DNA of 64,000 nucleotides, from assembly GCF_001427305.1 (NCBI RefSeq), contig NZ_LMFZ01000048.1, positions 287,444 through 351,443 of the forward strand, read 5' to 3'. A program made the translations under genes and the position numbers. The first letter of the stretch is position 1, and each line of letters starts with the position of its first letter. The stretch is from Duganella sp. Root1480D1 (GTDB taxonomy: Bacteria > Pseudomonadota > Gammaproteobacteria > Burkholderiales > Burkholderiaceae_D). Shown one piece after another: positions 17,655 to 27,059 of the stretch. The notes under the pieces were generated by a model. The model was not told the DNA's origin and searched no databases. It saw only the letters and a list, made by a program, of their open reading frames with translations.

Positions 17655-18650
17655 TGTTGCCGCCGACCGAAAATTGACCCACTTTGAGGGCTGATGCCGA
17701 CTGAAAATTGACCTAGGTGTTCTACTACTCCCGCCTAATTCTTGGGCAGGAGATAACAAGGTGATCACCATGGAAATGTTAGCTAAAGTTCGACGGATGT
17801 ACCTGCGCGACAAGCTGTCGCTGCATGAGATCGCGAAGCGTACGGGCCTGTCCCGCAACACGCTGCGCAAGTGGCTACGCAAGCCGGAAGACGCGCCACC
17901 GCCGCGCTATCGGCGAGAATCGGCACCCACCAAGCTGAGCGAGTTCCACGCCACGCTGGAGCAGGCGCTCAAGGCTGACGCCCACCGCAACAAGCAGAAC
18001 CGGCGTACCGGCAAAGCGCTGTTCGCCCAACTCAGGGCCCAAGGCTACGCCGGCAGCTACAGCCGGGTTACCGACTTCATCCGGGAATGGCGTGGTCGCG
18101 AAGGCAAGGCGGCCGAGGCTTTCGTCCCGCTCAGCTTCGAGCTGGGCGAAGCGTTCCAGTTCGACTGGAGCGAGGAAGGCATGGTGGTCGGCGGCATCTA
18201 CCGGCGTCTGCAGGTGTCGCACATGAAGCTGTGCGCCAGCCGCGCCTTCTGGCTGGTGGCCTATCCCAGTCAGGGACACGAGATGCTCTTCGACGCCCAC
18301 ACTCGCTCGTTCGCGGCGCTGGGCGGCGTGGCCCGGCGCGGCATCTACGACAATATGAAAACGGCGGTGGACAAGGTCCAGAAAGGCAAGAGCCGGGTGG
18401 TCAACTCGCGCTTCACCGTCATGTCCGCGCACTACCTGTTCGAGCCCGATTTCTGCAACGTGGCCTCTGGCTGGGAAAAGGGCGTGGTGGAGAAGAACGT
18501 GCAGGATAGCCGGCGCCGGATTTGGGTCGAAGCCCAGGATCGCCAGTTCGGTTCTCTCGCTGAATTGAACACTTGGCTCGGCGAGCGCTGCCGGGCGCTG
18601 TGGGACGAACTGCAGCACCCGGAGTACGAGGCGCTGAGCGAGATTCTTCG
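17655..18650 (+). mobile_element. IS21-family element, left end plus truncated istA
   Basis: The left end begins TGTTGCC at 17655. It carries two 18-bp internal repeats, GCCGACCGAAAATTGACC (17662–17679) and GCCGACTGAAAATTGACC (17696–17713), 34 bp apart, as expected for the multiple transposase-binding sites of IS21 ends. The element stops inside istA: istB and the right end are missing, so it is immobile. The right boundary near 18650 is approximate. Confidence 0.8.
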
Positions 18651-18684
18651 TAATGGCCATGCTGGTATGTTTGTACAGCTTTGA
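17761..18684 (+). pseudogene. istA: IS21 IstA transposase, C-terminally truncated
   Basis: 307 codons of an IstA-type transposase that is normally about 500 aa. The N-terminal helix-turn-helix (LSLHEIAKRTGLSRNTLRKWL) and the rve/DDE core are present with D in FQFDWSEEG, D in GIYDNMKTAV and E in GWEKGVVEKNV. The protein diverges after YEALSEIL and ends in a short unrelated tail (RNGHAGMFVQL), so about 190 residues and the partner ATPase IstB are lost. Junction sequence beyond 18650 belongs to the polysaccharide locus. Confidence 0.88.
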
Positions 18685-18716
18685 GAGCAGGTCTTCACTT
18701 GTGCCTTTCGGGCGGC

Positions 18717-20162
18717 TTACTGGCCAGGCGGGACGAAAGTGACGATAACGCGTCGGTAGCGCGTCAGAGCCGGACTCCCCTTGTCGATAACCTTCACGAT
18801 GAAGTGGGCGGTCTTGGGCCGGGTTGCCACAGGCGCCTGCCCCCAAACGGTGTGATGATTTTCCGCGAACCCCAGCTTGATCTGGTCCTTGCAGCTGCCG
18901 GCTTCGGGATACTGGAACCACAGGTAGCTCAAGCTGTCTCCGTCGGGGTCGGAGCTGCCGGCGGCGCTCAGCATGAAGCTTTCGCCGGATTTGACGGTGA
19001 GCCGCTCCTCGTGGCCAAGCTTGACGATTGGCGGATGATTCGCTGCCTTGTATGGCTTGGTGGTCCAATCCATTCTTGCGGCGAAATCGTTCTGGAAGTC
19101 TTTGCGCCAGCGCCATACGGTGGTTCTGTACCCGGTGGAGGCCTTGTCGTGGGCGTGTACGTTGCGGCCATAGTCGTTGTAGACCATCGGTCGGTAACTA
19201 TCGATGGCGTTGGACCAGATGGCACGCGGCTCTTGCAATACGGGTACGTCGCCGGTGAAGCCTTTCGGGTCGGTATTCTCCAACGCTGGCGTGTACAACT
19301 CGTAGCGCCCACCCCAGCCGCCCCAGTCCGGATGCTCGGGGGCGTTCAAACCGTTTGGTATCAAGGACAGGAAGGATGGCGTATCGCCCTCCATGCCAAA
19401 AGCAACATCCGGATATATCGCACCCAGTGGTCCATGCCCCTGTTGAATATTGGCGGCGAGCCAATTGTTGCTTACCTCCGTGCTGTCGAAGCCCGGTTCT
19501 GTCGCGTGGATGCCAGTCCAAGTGCCATTGCCGTACCCGCCGGGGCTAACGATGTAGAACAGATCGGGAAACCGGGTGCGCATCCAGATGCCGGAATCGT
19601 CCTGGTCGGAGATCGTATAGACACGCAACTTGTTCACCAGGCGAGCGGCCTGTTCCGGCGTCCTGTCGTGGCCAATCCGATACAACGCTTGAGCAAGCGT
19701 ATTGGCACCGCCCCACACCGTAACCCATAGCGGCCGCGTATCGTTTTTTTCCAGGGCCTTGATGATGGCGTCCGATCCCGGCGAGTCCTTGTCGTCGCCG
19801 ACACCTTGCATGCCGTAGTGCTGCGAGCCGGAGCGCACCACCGCTTTGAGCGCCTCCGCTTTCGGAAAGCCCGGTTCGTGCTTCAACAGATTGGCTTGTA
19901 CCCGCCCGTAAGCATCGATGATCGCACGCATGGACTCGGGTGCGATATGCGACTTCTGGTGCGTGGAGGTCGTGGCGATGATGCCTTCGATATCGATCTG
20001 GTTGGCGTATAGCAGCAAGCGCACGAGCGACTGGCTGTCATCGGGATCCGCCTCGATATCGCTGAGGACAATCAGACGTTGTTTTGCTTCGGCGAGGCAA
20101 ACGGCTGGCGCACAGAGCAGAAACGCCGCCAACATGGCAGTGATTGGAAGTAGTCGCATCAT
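18717..20162 (-). CDS. Secreted Sde182-like nucleoside-hydrolase-fold protein (DUF1593)
   Basis: A 481-aa exported protein (signal peptide about residues 1–25, LLCAPAVCLAEA). The N-terminal domain (about 28–300) is the DUF1593 nucleoside-hydrolase-like fold, with LIVLSDIEADPDDSQSLVRLLLYANQIDIEGIIAT containing the D-x-D-x-x-x-D-D-type calcium-site pattern of nucleoside hydrolases. The C-terminal domain (about 380–480) is an Ig/PKD-like module with AAGSSDPDGDSLSYLW. Relatives are called cellulose-binding protein Sde182 and occur in plant cell-wall degradation loci; the enzymatic activity is unproven. It is transcribed divergently from the AraC-type gene and stands at the edge of the polysaccharide locus. 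Confidence 0.85.
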   Translation of the reverse strand: MMRLLPITAMLAAFLLCAPAVCLAEAKQRLIVLSDIEADPDDSQSLVRLLLYANQIDIEGIIATTSTHQKSHIAPESMRAIIDAYGRVQANLLKHEPGFPKAEALKAVVRSGSQHYGMQGVGDDKDSPGSDAIIKALEKNDTRPLWVTVWGGANTLAQALYRIGHDRTPEQAARLVNKLRVYTISDQDDSGIWMRTRFPDLFYIVSPGGYGNGTWTGIHATEPGFDSTEVSNNWLAANIQQGHGPLGAIYPDVAFGMEGDTPSFLSLIPNGLNAPEHPDWGGWGGRYELYTPALENTDPKGFTGDVPVLQEPRAIWSNAIDSYRPMVYNDYGRNVHAHDKASTGYRTTVWRWRKDFQNDFAARMDWTTKPYKAANHPPIVKLGHEERLTVKSGESFMLSAAGSSDPDGDSLSYLWFQYPEAGSCKDQIKLGFAENHHTVWGQAPVATRPKTAHFIVKVIDKGSPALTRYRRVIVTFVPPGQ

Positions 20163-20409
20163 GTCTCGAGTCAGTGGGGCGAGCCCGCAAGCAAGGATTG
20201 TGATTCATCAGGAGGGACAAGACAATTATGAAAATCACCGATGGCAGCAATGATTTACTCTCGCCAATCGAGCCATTGGACATCCGTCTGCGGCACGCAA
20301 CAGCATCGCGGTGACAGACGGCACGACATGTTGTACATTGCGAGACCTGACGACTACCGCCGCACGTGTCTTGCGGCTTCGCTGCTGTCCGACATCAAAT
20401 TTGATCTAT

Positions 20410-21570
20410 ATGCACGCGTTATATTCAAAGGCACTGTTTCGGCTGGTCCTGCTTCTCGGCGTGAGCATTCTGATCGGGTATCTGTGCGTCAGCCGCAGCT
20501 ATCACAGCGTCGCGTTGTTTGAGCAAGAAGACTTTTCCTGGGAGTTACGCACGCACAGCACCAACGACGCGACAACCAACCTTCACGCGAGGGTCGATGC
20601 GGCGCGCCTGATCATGGAATTCGTTCTATCAGGCAGCAATCCCCACCCTTATGTTTCGAGCGGCCTGTTCTTCACGGACCGCAACGGCAGGCCGGCGTTG
20701 TTCGACTGGTCCAGGTTCGGCAAGATCAGTTTCGAGGCGCGCTGCTTCCCCGCCGGGACCATACGGGTCGGCTTGGCCACGTTCGATGACAAGCTGTCCA
20801 AGCCGGGCGATTTGATGACGTACCGTTCGCCACTGGCATACGTCAACTGCAATCAGGACGGGGCCCGCGTCGAACTCGATCTGGCGCATTTGGCCATTCC
20901 AGAATGGTGGGTCGACATGAACAAACTCAATCCGTCCGACCTGGGCTACTCGTTGGATAAGGTAGCGCAGATCGAAGTCGGCACCAGCAATGCCAGCCGT
21001 GTCGGCACCCCGTCGCGTATCGAAATCGCGGGTATTGAAATGCACGACCGGAAGTACGGCTACTTATATTTCCTTGCCGCGTTCCTGGTACTGAGCTGGG
21101 CTGCTTTCGGGTTTTGGTTCATCAGGCAGTACGCGCTGGCCTTGACCAACGACCTGCAGGGGCGGATGCAGAAAGATCTGCCGTTGGTGGCGTACCAGCA
21201 GCTGGCGCTGGAGCCGCACAGGGAAAAGGGAAAGTCGGCCATCTTGAAATTGCTGGCGACACGTTATGCGGATTCAGAACTCGATCTGGAAACCGTGGTG
21301 TCGGAAACCGGCGTCAACCGTAATAAGGTCAACGACATCTTGAAGGCGGAAATGGGCTACACCTTTATTGGGTACCTGAACAAGCTCAGATTGACCGAAG
21401 CATCGCGCCTACTGGTGGAAAACACCAGCGCCAGCATTGCGGAAATCGCCTATTCGGTCGGGTACAAGAATTCCTCGTATTTCAATAAGCTCTTCAAGGA
21501 GGAATACCAATGCACGCCCAAGGCATTCCGGGATGCGTGCAAGAAGGAGGCGCGGGAACCCGCGCTATAA
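20410..21570 (+). CDS. Membrane-anchored AraC-type regulator
   Basis: A 386-aa protein with an unusual architecture. One transmembrane helix lies near the N-terminus (about residues 7–26), then a periplasmic domain of about 190 residues (FSWELRTHST… to GIEMHD), a second helix (YLYFLAAFLVLSWAAFGFWFI), and a cytoplasmic AraC/XylS double helix-turn-helix at the C-terminus (SASIAEIAYSVGYKNSSYFNKLFKEEYQCTPKAFR). This suggests a one-component sensor that detects a periplasmic ligand, plausibly an arabino- or xylo-oligosaccharide, and acts directly on DNA. The start at 20410 is chosen because it gives a short positively charged N-terminus before the first helix; the frame is open further upstream. 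It lies beside the operon preceded by the duplicated promoter and is the best candidate regulator. Confidence 0.88.
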   Translation: MHALYSKALFRLVLLLGVSILIGYLCVSRSYHSVALFEQEDFSWELRTHSTNDATTNLHARVDAARLIMEFVLSGSNPHPYVSSGLFFTDRNGRPALFDWSRFGKISFEARCFPAGTIRVGLATFDDKLSKPGDLMTYRSPLAYVNCNQDGARVELDLAHLAIPEWWVDMNKLNPSDLGYSLDKVAQIEVGTSNASRVGTPSRIEIAGIEMHDRKYGYLYFLAAFLVLSWAAFGFWFIRQYALALTNDLQGRMQKDLPLVAYQQLALEPHREKGKSAILKLLATRYADSELDLETVVSETGVNRNKVNDILKAEMGYTFIGYLNKLRLTEASRLLVENTSASIAEIAYSVGYKNSSYFNKLFKEEYQCTPKAFRDACKKEAREPAL

Positions 21571-21583
21571 GCCTTTATTCCGC

Positions 21584-21604
21584 CGGCTGCGTTGAGCGCA
21601 GCCG
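21584..21604 (+). terminator. GC-rich hairpin after the AraC gene
   Basis: CGGCTGCG (21584–21591) pairs perfectly with CGCAGCCG (21597–21604) around TTGAG. No T-run follows, so termination strength is uncertain. Confidence 0.35.
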
Positions 21605-21775
21605 CGTTCACGGATGTCCCCGCCAGCGCCTGCGTTCGCATAGCGCCACAATGCTTCCATTCCCTCCGCGTGCGCTGCCAGGCTTCGCGCAGCACTTCGC
21701 GTGCGACGCCCGACTTCTCCCGAAATTTAAGGTAAATCGGTGTGCGTGCTGCTCCCGCGCGCCGGGCCGGAATAG

Positions 21776-22038
21776 CGCGAATGGTGAAGATAGTACAAAG
21801 GTGCAGATAGTCGCATAGATGCTGCACTTCCTTGCATCCGTCGTGCGGCGACGGCGTTGCGGCCGCGGCGCCCCAGGTGGTTGGGCCGATCGAACGGGCG
21901 ACCGTTAAGAGATCAATAGCAAAATCTGCACGAGTACCGATACTCGCCGTGCAGCTATTTTTATTCGCGGCCGTTATGCCAGGCCGCGCCCCATTTCAGC
22001 AGGTATTTTTGCCGCAATTTTCGGGATACACTCCGCCG
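21776..22038 (+). promoter_or_regulatory. Duplicated control region, copy 1 (lipoprotein–TonB receptor operon)
   Basis: Three blocks match, without gaps, the reverse complement of the region upstream of the GH62 operon: 21776–21835 with 36840–36781 (54/60), 21914–21954 with 36713–36673 (37/41), and 21992–22038 with 36636–36590 (40/47). Block 1 contains GTACAAAGGTGCAGAT (21793–21808) and block 2 the opposite-facing ATCTGCACGAGTAC (21924–21937), likely paired operator half-sites; GTGCAG recurs at 21949–21954. Block 3 holds a candidate activator-dependent promoter with TACACT at 22027–22032. The gap 21571–22220 contains no gene. Confidence 0.8.
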
Positions 22039-22220
22039 ACTTGCTGGACAGGCAGGACCTCAATCCGGCCAAGCCGGCGCCGTTCGCAGCGAAAGCGGTC
22101 GAGGGCTAATGCACACCTCACGGCCGTCTTACGCCCCACGTTTTCGGCCGCGGTGCCGGTGACAAGCAAGCCCTAGCAAACGCAACAGAGCAGACGCATA
22201 AAATCCTTAGGAGACACCAA

Positions 22221-23492
22221 ATGAGATTCCAGTATACGGCTATCGGGTTGGGCTGCGCCACGCTGCTGGCCGCCTGCGGTGGCGGTGGCGGTGGCAGTGG
22301 CGGCGAAGGCGGGATGGCGCAATCGGTTTCCTTCCCGTTCCCGGGCGGGGAGACGGTAGCGGTTCCCCCGACCGTCGCGACGATCACGCTGAAGGCCACT
22401 GCCAGTTCGGGCGGGCCTATCACCTACGTGTCGAACACACCGGGCACCTGCACCGTCAGCGGCGACACGCTGTCGCTGTTGAAAGCAGGCGAGTGTTCGG
22501 TGAACGCCAACCAGGTCGGCGGCAACGGCTACGCCCCGGCCACGCAGCGCCAACTCTTCGTCATCCCCAAGCGGCCGGCAGCAATCTTCTTCCGTAACCC
22601 GGGGGCGCAGCCGCTGGACTCGCAGCCGTTGCAACTGGTGGCTGAGTCGAGCGTGGCCGGTTTCGTCCCCGTCTTTACCACCAGCACGCCGACGGTGTGC
22701 TCGGTCAGTGGAACCACGCTGCAAAAGCTCGCCGATGGGCTGTGCACCGTCACCGCCGCTATTGACGGCGGCGATATCTACGAGTCGGTGAAGGTAGTCA
22801 AGACCATGCCGATCGGTAGCGCGCTTTCGCCTGAAATCAAGTTCTTGAGCGGCTACAAGAACACAACCACCACCAGCGAGGATGGGAAAGGCGACCCGCG
22901 TGGCGGCAGCAGCGAGACCGGTTGGTGGTGTAACGGCTGGTGCGATGTAAGCGTTTCGGCAGACGGCAGCAGCATCAGCAATACCTACACCTATAAGAAC
23001 GAGCCCTATACCGACGGACGCTGGTGGAGGGTTTGGTCGGAAATAGACCTGTACGCGCCCCACGTGACGAATTTGTTGGAGACCAAGGACACGCCGGACG
23101 GCGTGCGGATCGATGCCCAGGCGGCGCTGAAGTTCAACTTCTCGCAGAACCAGGAATGGTTCGCCACGGGCGATAACCAGGTCGAAGTCGACTTGATCCT
23201 CGGCCACTTCAACCGCAAAGCGAACAACGACAAATGCAACGTGCATTTGCGGGCGACTTTCAAGCCAAGCTCACCGGCCCCGGCGAACTACAGCCTCAAG
23301 CTCCGGGACTTCACGGTCGCGGATTCGTGCGAGTTGACGGATCTGAACCCCTGGTTCGAGCTGCAGGATTATCCGATCGTCGCGATCAGGTTCGCCTCGC
23401 CGGTCGGCAACTTCAAAGTCCCGAGTCCGACCGCCCCCGCTCCGAATTACCCGACCACGATCACGCTGTCCGGGCCGATCACCTTCCAGTGA
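22221..23492 (+). CDS. Surface/periplasmic lipoprotein of the polysaccharide locus
   Basis: A 423-aa lipoprotein: signal peptide with lipobox LLAAC (Cys19) followed by a glycine tract (residues 20–30). The N-terminal half contains two Ig-like repeats (about 36–115 and 120–200), each with a GTCTVSG / PTVCSVSG motif. The C-terminal half (about 205–423) is Trp- and Gly-rich (SETGWWCNGWCDVSVSADGSS…GRWWRVWSEID) and reminiscent of a carbohydrate-binding beta-sandwich, but no family is recognised. It directly precedes the TonB-dependent receptor (76 bp apart) and follows the duplicated promoter. A SusE/SusF-like glycan-capturing role is inferred from position only. Confidence 0.75.
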   Translation: MRFQYTAIGLGCATLLAACGGGGGGSGGEGGMAQSVSFPFPGGETVAVPPTVATITLKATASSGGPITYVSNTPGTCTVSGDTLSLLKAGECSVNANQVGGNGYAPATQRQLFVIPKRPAAIFFRNPGAQPLDSQPLQLVAESSVAGFVPVFTTSTPTVCSVSGTTLQKLADGLCTVTAAIDGGDIYESVKVVKTMPIGSALSPEIKFLSGYKNTTTTSEDGKGDPRGGSSETGWWCNGWCDVSVSADGSSISNTYTYKNEPYTDGRWWRVWSEIDLYAPHVTNLLETKDTPDGVRIDAQAALKFNFSQNQEWFATGDNQVEVDLILGHFNRKANNDKCNVHLRATFKPSSPAPANYSLKLRDFTVADSCELTDLNPWFELQDYPIVAIRFASPVGNFKVPSPTAPAPNYPTTITLSGPITFQ

Positions 23493-23568
23493 GGGCGCGA
23501 CCGTTTGCTGGCCTGGTGCGGCGCGGCGGGCAGCCAAAGAAAAACATGATTTCAAGAGGATGGAGACA

Positions 23569-26500
23569 ATGAGCAGAATCGAAGAGATGACCAAGCGGAA
23601 CCCCTTGAAGATGACCGCGTTGGCGTTCGCCGCGGCGCAGCTCGCGGCGTTCCATAGCGGCGCGGTGCAGGCGCAATCGTCCCCATCGGCGCCGGCTTCG
23701 AAGGAAGAGGAGGGCGTGACCGTGGTCGTGAGCGGCCAGCGCGCGGCGATGCAGTCGGCCGCCAAGCTCAAACAGAATGCCGAGGAGGTCATCGACGGCG
23801 TCGTCGCCGAAGAGGCCGGCAAGCTGCCCGACAAGTCGATCACCGAGGTGCTGCAGCGCGTCGTCGGCGTGACGATGGACCGCAACCGCTCGCGCGGCGA
23901 CCCGGAGCATTTTTCGGTCGAGGGCTCCGGCATTTCGGTGCGCGGCCTGACTTGGGGTTCGTCCACCCTGAACGGCCGCGAATCGTTTTCGGCCGGCTGG
24001 CCGGGACGGGAACTGAGCTGGGGCGACATTCCGGCGGAACTGATGTCCGCGGTGGTGGTGCACAAGAATCCGCCGGCCGAGTTGATCGAAGGCGGCGTCA
24101 GCGGCCAGGTCGACCTGCGCACCGCGCTGCCTTTCGACTACAAGGGCGATAAATTCGCGGCGTCGACCTACGTGAACTACAACGAGCTCGGCTCGAAAAC
24201 CTCGCCGGCCCTGTCCGGCCTGGTCTCGAAACGCTGGGAAAACGATTTCGGCCAATGGGGGGCGCTGCTCAACCTGTCCGCCAACGAGAGCAATGCCCAC
24301 AACGACACGGTGCAGGTCGACGCATACTTTCCGCGTACCGACATCGTCGCCGGACAAACCGTGTGGGTGCCGAAATCGGCCTCGTGGCGCAGCAACCTTA
24401 GCAAGACCGACCGCGTCGGCGCGTATGCGGCGCTGCAATGGAAGAAGGATGGGGCCACGTCCGCGCTGACTTATTTCCACTCCGGCTACAAGGAAACCGG
24501 CACCGAGAACGCCCTGTTCACTGGTGTGGAGGACGCCTACAAATCCACGCTCATCAATCCGGTATTCGACAGCAAGGGAATCCTGCAGTCGGCGCGGTAC
24601 ACCTATCCCATTGGCGGCCGCGGCGCGAATAATTTCGTGGACGGGGGACTGGGTTTCAATTCCAACCAAACCTATAACGACAGGCGCTCGCAGACCCGCG
24701 AGATCGCCTGGAACGTCAAGTGGAACATCGACGAGCGGTGGTCGGTCCAGAACGACCTGCAATGGGTCCATGCCACCAACAAGAACAGCGGCAGCAACAT
24801 GACGCTGGCCACGTTCGTGCCGAGCATGAATATCGACCTGAGCAAAAATATCGGGGAGATTACCTTCGATGACAAGGCGAAAGCGTTCCTGCGGAATCCG
24901 GCCAACTACTACCTGGAAATGTTTGGGCCGGTCAGGGAGAAGGCGGACGCCGACCTGTATGCATGGAAGACTGACGTGCGCTTCAAGTTCGACCATCCTG
25001 TCATGCGCGACGTGCGCTTCGGTGTGCGCCTGACCAAGCGTACGGCGAACCGGGTCGAAGCGAGCGGCTCGCAATGGTACAGCATCGCCAGGCCATGGGA
25101 AGTCAGGAATTCGTCCACGCCGGGGCAGCCGGCCGCCACCACGGACGAACCAACCTGGGGTTCGCGCGCCAATTTCACTTACCTGAGCGATCCCCGGGTC
25201 GCGGCGCTGGTGCCGACGAACCTCTACACCTTCGACAACTTCTTCAACGGCAAGATCCCCAACCCGGGCGCCCTGGTGGTGCCGAGCCTCGCCGCGGTCA
25301 AGGACTACCCCAATGCTTACGCGCAGGCGGCGAGTGCGATCATGAAGATTCAATGCGAGCAGGGCAACGCGCAGTCCAATACCAACAATGACTGCTCGAA
25401 CATACCGGACCCATGGAAGCCGCTCGTCTTCGACGGCGACCCGGCCAAAACCTCCCGCCAGTCGGAGAGAACGGAGGCCGCCTACCTGATGACGCGTTTC
25501 GGCTTCGACGACCTGCGCTCCCCGATCGAAGGCAACGCGGGCCTGCGCGTGGTCCACACCAACACGCGGGCCCGCGGCTATACCGTCTTCAAGCCGGTCT
25601 ACGGCGCCGGCTCGTTGCCGTCGGTGCCTCGGTTCGGACAGATCGACGAACCGATCGTCGAAGGCCGCAGCTCCCTCGACCTGCTGCCCAGCGTTAACCT
25701 GAAAATGGAAGTTACGCCCCAGCTGCAAACGCGCTTCGCGTTCGCGAAGTCGATGTACCGGCCGAGCTTTGCCGACCTGAACGAGTACATCAAGCTGGAG
25801 CAGCAGGTCATTCTTGCTCCCACTGGCGGCGCCGTGCAGACCGTCAATTACAGGGGTGAAAACAAGGGCAACGTCCACATGAAGCCGACCAAGGCCGACA
25901 GCTTCGACGCGACGCTCGAATGGTATCCAGGCAACGGCACGTCGCTGACTGGCGCGCTTTTCCACAAGCGGGTGACCGACATCATCATGCGCTCGGCCTA
26001 TACCCGCGACTACAAGGACCTGGCCGGGAATCCGCAAACCTTCATGATCACCGCGCCGGACAATGCGGCAGACGGCAAGGTGACCGGACTGGAGCTGGCT
26101 GGCCAGACCTACTTCAATAACGTGCCAATGTTGGCGAACGTGATGCCGGAATGGGCCAAGGGCTTCGGGGTCTCGGCAAACTACACCTACATCAAGAGCA
26201 AGCAGACGCTGCACCACCCGTACAATCTGCAGTACTGCCCGGCCGCCAGTTCGTTCAACAACAGTTCCTTGAACTTGCTTGGCTGCGACACCAATGGCAT
26301 GCCGTTCACCGATATGCCTTTGCAGTATTTGTCGAAGAACGCCTACAACTGGATGCTCATGTACGACCGGGGGGCGATGTCGATGCGCCTGGCGTACAGC
26401 TGGCGCGGCCGCTTCCTGCAGGGCGTGTCCGTCAACGGCACGCAGGGCCAGGACGCCACCAGTGCCGATCCGACCCGGGCCACGGTTGTCGATGGCAAGA

Positions 26501-26733
26501 CGGCCTATCCGCGGGACGTGGGCTGGGGCTTGCCGACCTGGCAGGAAGCGGCTGGACAGCTGGACTTCGGGTTCGACTACCGGTTCAACGATCATATCCA
26601 GGCCAGTTTCAACGCAAGTAACCTCCTGGATACCGTCGTCAAGCAGACCCAACAGCAGGGTATCGGCAACATGACCCGCTCCTGGTTCGAACCTGGCCGC
26701 AGTTATCGCCTGGCGCTGCGCTACACGTACTAA
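23569..26733 (+). CDS. TonB-dependent receptor for glycan uptake
   Basis: A 1054-aa outer-membrane receptor of the large Xanthomonas/Caulobacter type. After the signal peptide (to about AVQAQ) come a linker with the TonB-box-like VTVVVSGQRAAM, a plug domain (about 60–190, VIDGVVAEEAGKLPDKSITEVLQRVVGVTMDRNRSRGDP), and a beta-barrel ending in the aromatic RSYRLALRYTY, as needed for Bam assembly. The start at 23569 is preferred over 23560, because only the former has the GGAG ribosome-binding site at proper distance. It lies between the lipoprotein gene and a GH27 gene, pointing to import of arabinoxylan-derived oligosaccharides. The substrate is inferred. Confidence 0.93.
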   Translation: MSRIEEMTKRNPLKMTALAFAAAQLAAFHSGAVQAQSSPSAPASKEEEGVTVVVSGQRAAMQSAAKLKQNAEEVIDGVVAEEAGKLPDKSITEVLQRVVGVTMDRNRSRGDPEHFSVEGSGISVRGLTWGSSTLNGRESFSAGWPGRELSWGDIPAELMSAVVVHKNPPAELIEGGVSGQVDLRTALPFDYKGDKFAASTYVNYNELGSKTSPALSGLVSKRWENDFGQWGALLNLSANESNAHNDTVQVDAYFPRTDIVAGQTVWVPKSASWRSNLSKTDRVGAYAALQWKKDGATSALTYFHSGYKETGTENALFTGVEDAYKSTLINPVFDSKGILQSARYTYPIGGRGANNFVDGGLGFNSNQTYNDRRSQTREIAWNVKWNIDERWSVQNDLQWVHATNKNSGSNMTLATFVPSMNIDLSKNIGEITFDDKAKAFLRNPANYYLEMFGPVREKADADLYAWKTDVRFKFDHPVMRDVRFGVRLTKRTANRVEASGSQWYSIARPWEVRNSSTPGQPAATTDEPTWGSRANFTYLSDPRVAALVPTNLYTFDNFFNGKIPNPGALVVPSLAAVKDYPNAYAQAASAIMKIQCEQGNAQSNTNNDCSNIPDPWKPLVFDGDPAKTSRQSERTEAAYLMTRFGFDDLRSPIEGNAGLRVVHTNTRARGYTVFKPVYGAGSLPSVPRFGQIDEPIVEGRSSLDLLPSVNLKMEVTPQLQTRFAFAKSMYRPSFADLNEYIKLEQQVILAPTGGAVQTVNYRGENKGNVHMKPTKADSFDATLEWYPGNGTSLTGALFHKRVTDIIMRSAYTRDYKDLAGNPQTFMITAPDNAADGKVTGLELAGQTYFNNVPMLANVMPEWAKGFGVSANYTYIKSKQTLHHPYNLQYCPAASSFNNSSLNLLGCDTNGMPFTDMPLQYLSKNAYNWMLMYDRGAMSMRLAYSWRGRFLQGVSVNGTQGQDATSADPTRATVVDGKTAYPRDVGWGLPTWQEAAGQLDFGFDYRFNDHIQASFNASNLLDTVVKQTQQQGIGNMTRSWFEPGRSYRLALRYTY

Positions 26734-26819
26734 GTCGTTTCGCTGTCCCGACATGTGGTCGATCGCGACGTAGGCGCGATGGACCGTCCATCCTCTCCTG
26801 CCGCGTTGGCGGCAGTTTC

Positions 26820-26847
26820 AGGGGCGGCTCCGGCCGCCTCTTTTTTT
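26820..26847 (+). terminator. Terminator after the TonB-dependent receptor
   Basis: GGGCGGC (26822–26828) pairs with GCCGCCT (26833–26839) around TCCG and is followed by a C and seven Ts. It would separate the receptor operon from the GH27 gene, or act partially. Confidence 0.9.
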
Positions 26848-26860
26848 AGGTTTATCGCAG

Positions 26861-26970
26861 TTGGGTCTGACCCCGATTTACCGGTTTTGACGCGTGACGC
26901 CGCGGTTGAGATTTCGTTGGTGATCTAAGCACGACCCGGTAAACCTGGGGCAGACCCAAGGGTCAGACCC
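26861..26970. repeat. Dispersed GGGTCTGACCC repeats (copies 2 and 3)
   Basis: Two related units lie between the TonB receptor and GH27 genes. The first, around 26863–26892, contains GTCTGACCCCGATTTACC then GGTTTTGACG and matches the sequence at 8981–9010 apart from a 5-nt gap and two substitutions. The second, 26945–26972, contains CCCAAGGGTCAGACCC, identical to 8973–8988. They are REP-like intergenic elements. The 26734–27059 gap holds only these and the terminator. Confidence 0.7.
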
Positions 26971-27059
26971 GGCGAACGCAGCCGCTATCGACAGACGTCG
27001 GCTTTTCCGATAATCCGTGAAGTACCTTTTATTACATCCACATAGTGATAGGATTCGAA

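Noticed and set aside
12439..18720. Phage or ICE attachment repeat at the tRNA
   Set aside because: No second copy of the tRNA 3' end and no integrase gene found in the island, so attL/attR cannot be assigned.
23479..26754. 1091-codon open frame on the minus strand
   Set aside because: Antisense to the TonB-dependent receptor, whose plug and barrel motifs are clear on the plus strand.
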